Shown: piece after piece, positions 60,201 through 64,000 of the stretch
Numbering within the stretch: the stretch's first letter is position 1
How the letters are laid out: every line of letters begins with the position of its first letter
Source: Euonymus europaeus
Lineage: Eukaryota > Streptophyta > Magnoliopsida > Celastrales > Celastraceae
Length of the DNA stretch: 64,000 nucleotides
Assembly: GCA_963580455.1 (NCBI GenBank)
Contig: OY756957.1
Coordinates: 1,183,001-1,247,000, forward strand
Direction: 5' to 3'
Program-made: the position numbers and the translations under genes
The notes under the pieces: model-generated
What the model was told of the DNA's origin: nothing
Databases searched by the model: none
Seen by the model: only the letters and a program-made list of their open reading frames with translations

Positions 60201-63200
60201 CTTATATCTCTCTTTGGAGAGTTTGTTTAATGAAATGTGTTCATTATTTAAAAAAAACAAAAAAACAAAATGCAATCATTGTGACTACTCGTAAAGTTTT
60301 TGTAATTTTTTTTGTAATCATCGTAGTGATCTTTGTTTTCATTTGATTAAAACGTTGGAATAATGTCTTGAGTATTAGATGTTGATGAGTTCTACGTATT
60401 TTGAAAGTCGATAGCATTCCTCGGAACGCACAGACTGCTTTGTGGAGGACTTCATCATTCGTCTGAGTCAAAATAAGCAAGCAGCACCACAATCTTTCAC
60501 ACACACCAACTCTTGTGATGTATGACATGACGCATGTGCTCAACGTCGCCGTATATGAACGCACACGCTTTGTTTATCATGTTTATGTTCGCTTATTATC
60601 TTTTCAAGTTCAATATAAAGTGACATGACAATATTGTTTATATTACGGTCTTCGTGTTCTTCAATGGTCAAACTCTCTTTATGTGTAGGGGTGACAAAAA
60701 TTCGAATATTGACTGAATATTATAAGATATTTGGATTCATATTAATTTGAATATTTGCACGTATTTCATTGATCATATCATGATTGGTTTAAACACGAAC
60801 AAGAAATCGGATAATAATTTAATCCGAGTTAAGATATGATCCATTAAATCAGAAAAGATTTTTATGTTTCGACTCAAATTTCGAACGTAAAATTTATGTC
60901 CAAACTCAATTTAATCTAGATTAAACATAATTTTGTTACCTAGCTTATATAGGCCTTCAGTGCCCAAATCAATTATTAAGAGCCTGTTTGTTTCGCATTT
61001 CGCACAATTTAAAGTTATAGAATCCACATAAAATGTTAAGTCAATCAAAAGTCATATTTTGTTGACAACTTAAAGCTGTCAAATGAAATATTGTCATCTC
61101 ATAACTTTCACAACTTTAAATTATGGTATCCACAGAATGTATAATCACATTATATAATTGTCTCTATGTATCTTAAAATTCTCAATTATTTTTTATTATA
61201 ATACTTTTTATTATAATTTTATCTATAAAATTAATCTAACAGAGAAAAATGAATCAAACATCCACAACATTTTATACACCTTGAAGTTGTGGACTCCACA
61301 ATTTTCAATCTACCATTTTATACAGCTTAAAACTCTACAACATAGTTGACAACTTAAAAAACTAAAATACAATTATAAAACAAACTTATCCTAAATCCTA
61401 CAGCCATATAGATTGCTTAAGTGTTGATGCCTGATGGGCCAGCAGTTTTGTTATTTTTGGCACAAATGGCCCATCAAAAAGCTCTCATTATGAGTGCCAA
61501 GTTTTTGGGTCATTAACCGATGGCCTATCCAACTGAACGGTGACTGAATGGTAAATCAAAATTTACAGATAGCTCCTAAGTTTGATCCAAGCACTTGCAC
61601 ACAAATGAATGAAGATGTTGGACCTTTCGGTTTCGTACTTTCCCACTGAGTGACTTAGTAATGGGCTTAAAAGTTCGGTGTGATCTTATCAAGATTGTTA
61701 GTCAACAAATATGAAAACTAAAATGCATGAAATAAAAGCAACAAAAACACCACAATTTTACGAGTAAAACCCAACCTGGGAAAAACCTCGAGTTTATGAG
61801 CGATCAACCTTAAAAAACATTTCATTAATCACGAATCAAGAGTACAACCCTATCATTGACCTAAAGACATCGCTCGTACATCCTATTCAGTGTATGTTTC
61901 AACTCAACACTCAACCCACCTAGGTAGAGCTTGTTTTTTGCGCCTTCAAAAGACTTCACGAACAAGGAATCAACACCTTCTTACCAAGAACACAATTGAA
62001 TCTTTTTGAAGAATAAAAACTCAAAACATAAATACCTCACTATAATTCTCTCTCTACACTTGCACACTCAAAATTTCACTCAAAGAACAATTTTGAGAGC
62101 ATTTGAATACAGGAAGAAACAAAAAATAATACTAAAAAAATTCACACGTGACTTCTGTAACCTAAACTAAAACTTAACCCCCTACTTATAGAACACATGG
62201 ACTTAGATATGTATCTTCTCCCTTTTGCACGGAATGGATCAGACACTTATCACCTGAAAAAGCATTTCAGATAAAACAAACACACCACACTTATTGATAA
62301 CACATATGGCAATTAGTGATATGATCATCATCCTACACGTCATTTAAATCCATATCTCTAAATAAGACACCTACCACAAGTGTATAACTAATAAGACACA
62401 TATCACTCTTAGTTAACCCATGCAACACGTCTCTTTAAAAACCAACTATTAAAATATCATAGATTAATTTATAATTAAATAATCAAGTCAACAATTAAGT
62501 CCATCTAATTTAATATATATTGCGCAAGAACTTAATTGTAAAATAACCTGCAAGACCAAGGAAGGTTATTGTACTACTGAAACAAGTTACCTCACTGCAC
62601 AAAATTACCCAATTGTCAAAATTCAATTGGTTAAATATATCTCATAATTGTCAATTATTTTTTCTTAAATTAAAAAAACCAACAGGACTCTTGCCTTGTC
62701 CTAAAGAATGAATCCGATCTTATTTTTTTACCCTAATCAAACACATATGGTACAAAGGTACAGTCCATTTAAAATACTAGGCCCCAACATAAAAGGAAAT
62801 CAAATGGGGTAATGAAACAAGGCCTGGCCTAAACAAACTTAAGTCCAGTCCAATCAGGTTACAAATGCCCCACTAGGGAAGCCTATAAATGAAGAGGGAT
62901 TTGCAGGTTGGTACACAATTTGAGACTTATGGGCTGATAGGGTTGGCGTGAAATTCTTGTTTGGGTTTTAGTCCAGTCATTTGTTCATTTACTCATCTAC
63001 CACTGTATCAAAGTTTTGAAATTCAAAAACATTGTGATGCATGCGTGATACACGACTACTCTAGCTAGGTGGCATGATACCCAAAGTCAGTGATACCCAT
63101 CTTAATTTTCGTGATATCCATTCGATTTTTCTAGAATACCATTGATATGTCAGGCTCTAAAAAATACATGATAAGTCTTATGTGATGCACTATTATTTTT

Positions 63201-64000
63201 ATGAGTAACATATGATACATATATGAATATGCTATGATACATCCATGTTAATTAGTTTAAGAAAGCCTCTTTCGATAACTAGACGATATCGACTTCGAAA
63301 GGCACAGAAAATCAATGCATAAACGTTGGTGCTCTCTCTCCCAAATCTAATCTCTTTGTCTAGCCTAGCCGGGGATACCTTCTGCCCAAAAAGCCCTAGA
63401 TGTTTTGTTGTCAAGGTCAGTTTTGTCATTAGGAAAAAATAATGACACTTAAAATTACACATTTATCCTTATTTTGACCTAATGTGAAATAAGTTTTGCC
63501 CCGTGTTTTTCTGACAAATAAGAACAATAAAGTTGAGTTTCTGACAATTTCCCCATAAATGAATTATTATTTTTGACCGATAAAATTCCAACTCAGGTGT
63601 CACTTTGCGAAAGGTGGATCAAATCTAAACTCGAGATGATTACTCAATGAGCATAACGGGCCATCAATTTAGTCATGACCAAAACTCAATACGAGAATGA
63701 GGCTCTTAACCTCTCTTGGGGAGCAAGTTCATGTCTTTGGCCATTGCACTATGAAACCTAAATAATTCAAGAGAAATATCTTTGTTGGCTAAGGAAGGTA
63801 CCTCACAGACATCAAATTTTGTCTACTGGTTATGACTTTTTTCCTACTTTGGATGTAATTTTTCTTGTTCTGCCTTATTTCTTTCTTGTTTGTCTTCTAC
63901 TTGAAGGCTATTTTGTACATTGGTATTCCTCCGTCATTGGTGAGGGCTATTAATATATTTCTGAGGCTCAGCCTGTTTATAAAAAAAAAACACCCGACCT
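57103..64000. other. Intergenic DNA, duplicate of 18818-25715
   Basis: The content is the same as in copy A: microsatellites near 57032-57061 and 57261-57316, the low-complexity open frame at 59736-60230, and an A-rich retroelement-like tail at the window end. No gene is recognised. The window ends before the position where copy A has its TPD1-like gene. Confidence 0.5.

Larger units (their letters stand above)
53231..64000. repeat. Segmental duplication, copy B (runs off the window)
   Basis: This copy of 14945-25715 in direct orientation starts abruptly at 53231 after unrelated DNA. The junction shares only about three bases (agg) with the copy A flank. It is complete to the window edge and its true right end is not visible. 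Confidence 0.97.

Overview
The window is nuclear DNA of a flowering plant, very probably a eudicot. It is AT-rich, its genes carry GT-AG introns, MITEs and retroelement fragments are common, and it holds the plant families WRKY, CIPK, class II formin, TPD1-like and a MIR156 hairpin. I cannot name the species.

Layout: 1871-6673 (+) is a 14-exon mitochondrial 3-hydroxyisobutyryl-CoA hydrolase-like gene (405 aa). 7417-9089 (-) is a 5-exon cytosolic-type chorismate mutase (254 aa). 10044-17074 (+) is a decayed class II formin with a deleted copia element in its first intron. 17334-18817 (-) is a 4-exon group IIa WRKY gene. 26137-26566 (-) is a small secreted TPD1-like protein. 30497-31849 (-) is an intronless CBL-interacting protein kinase. 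From 32.6 to 44.3 kb lie degenerate repeats, three terminal-inverted-repeat elements, LINE pieces and broken 5' fragments of TAF5 and CNX1 genes. A MIR156 hairpin is encoded on the minus strand at about 48.2-48.3 kb. More intergenic DNA, a Stowaway-like MITE and a second LINE fragment follow.

From 53231 to the window end, the stretch 14945-25715 is repeated in direct orientation. It carries a truncated formin 3' half and a second complete WRKY gene. The two copies differ at only about a dozen positions that I could find by eye, and even the microsatellites have equal length. This is either an extremely young segmental duplication or two haplotypes joined by the assembly.

The most interesting points are this duplication, the MIR156 locus, and the gene set formin - WRKY IIa - CIPK - MIR156 (with chorismate mutase and a TAF5 relic). 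As I remember the Arabidopsis map, these genes are also neighbours in paralogous blocks there, so the window looks like an old conserved eudicot block that is partly decaying here. I saw no clearly new gene system.
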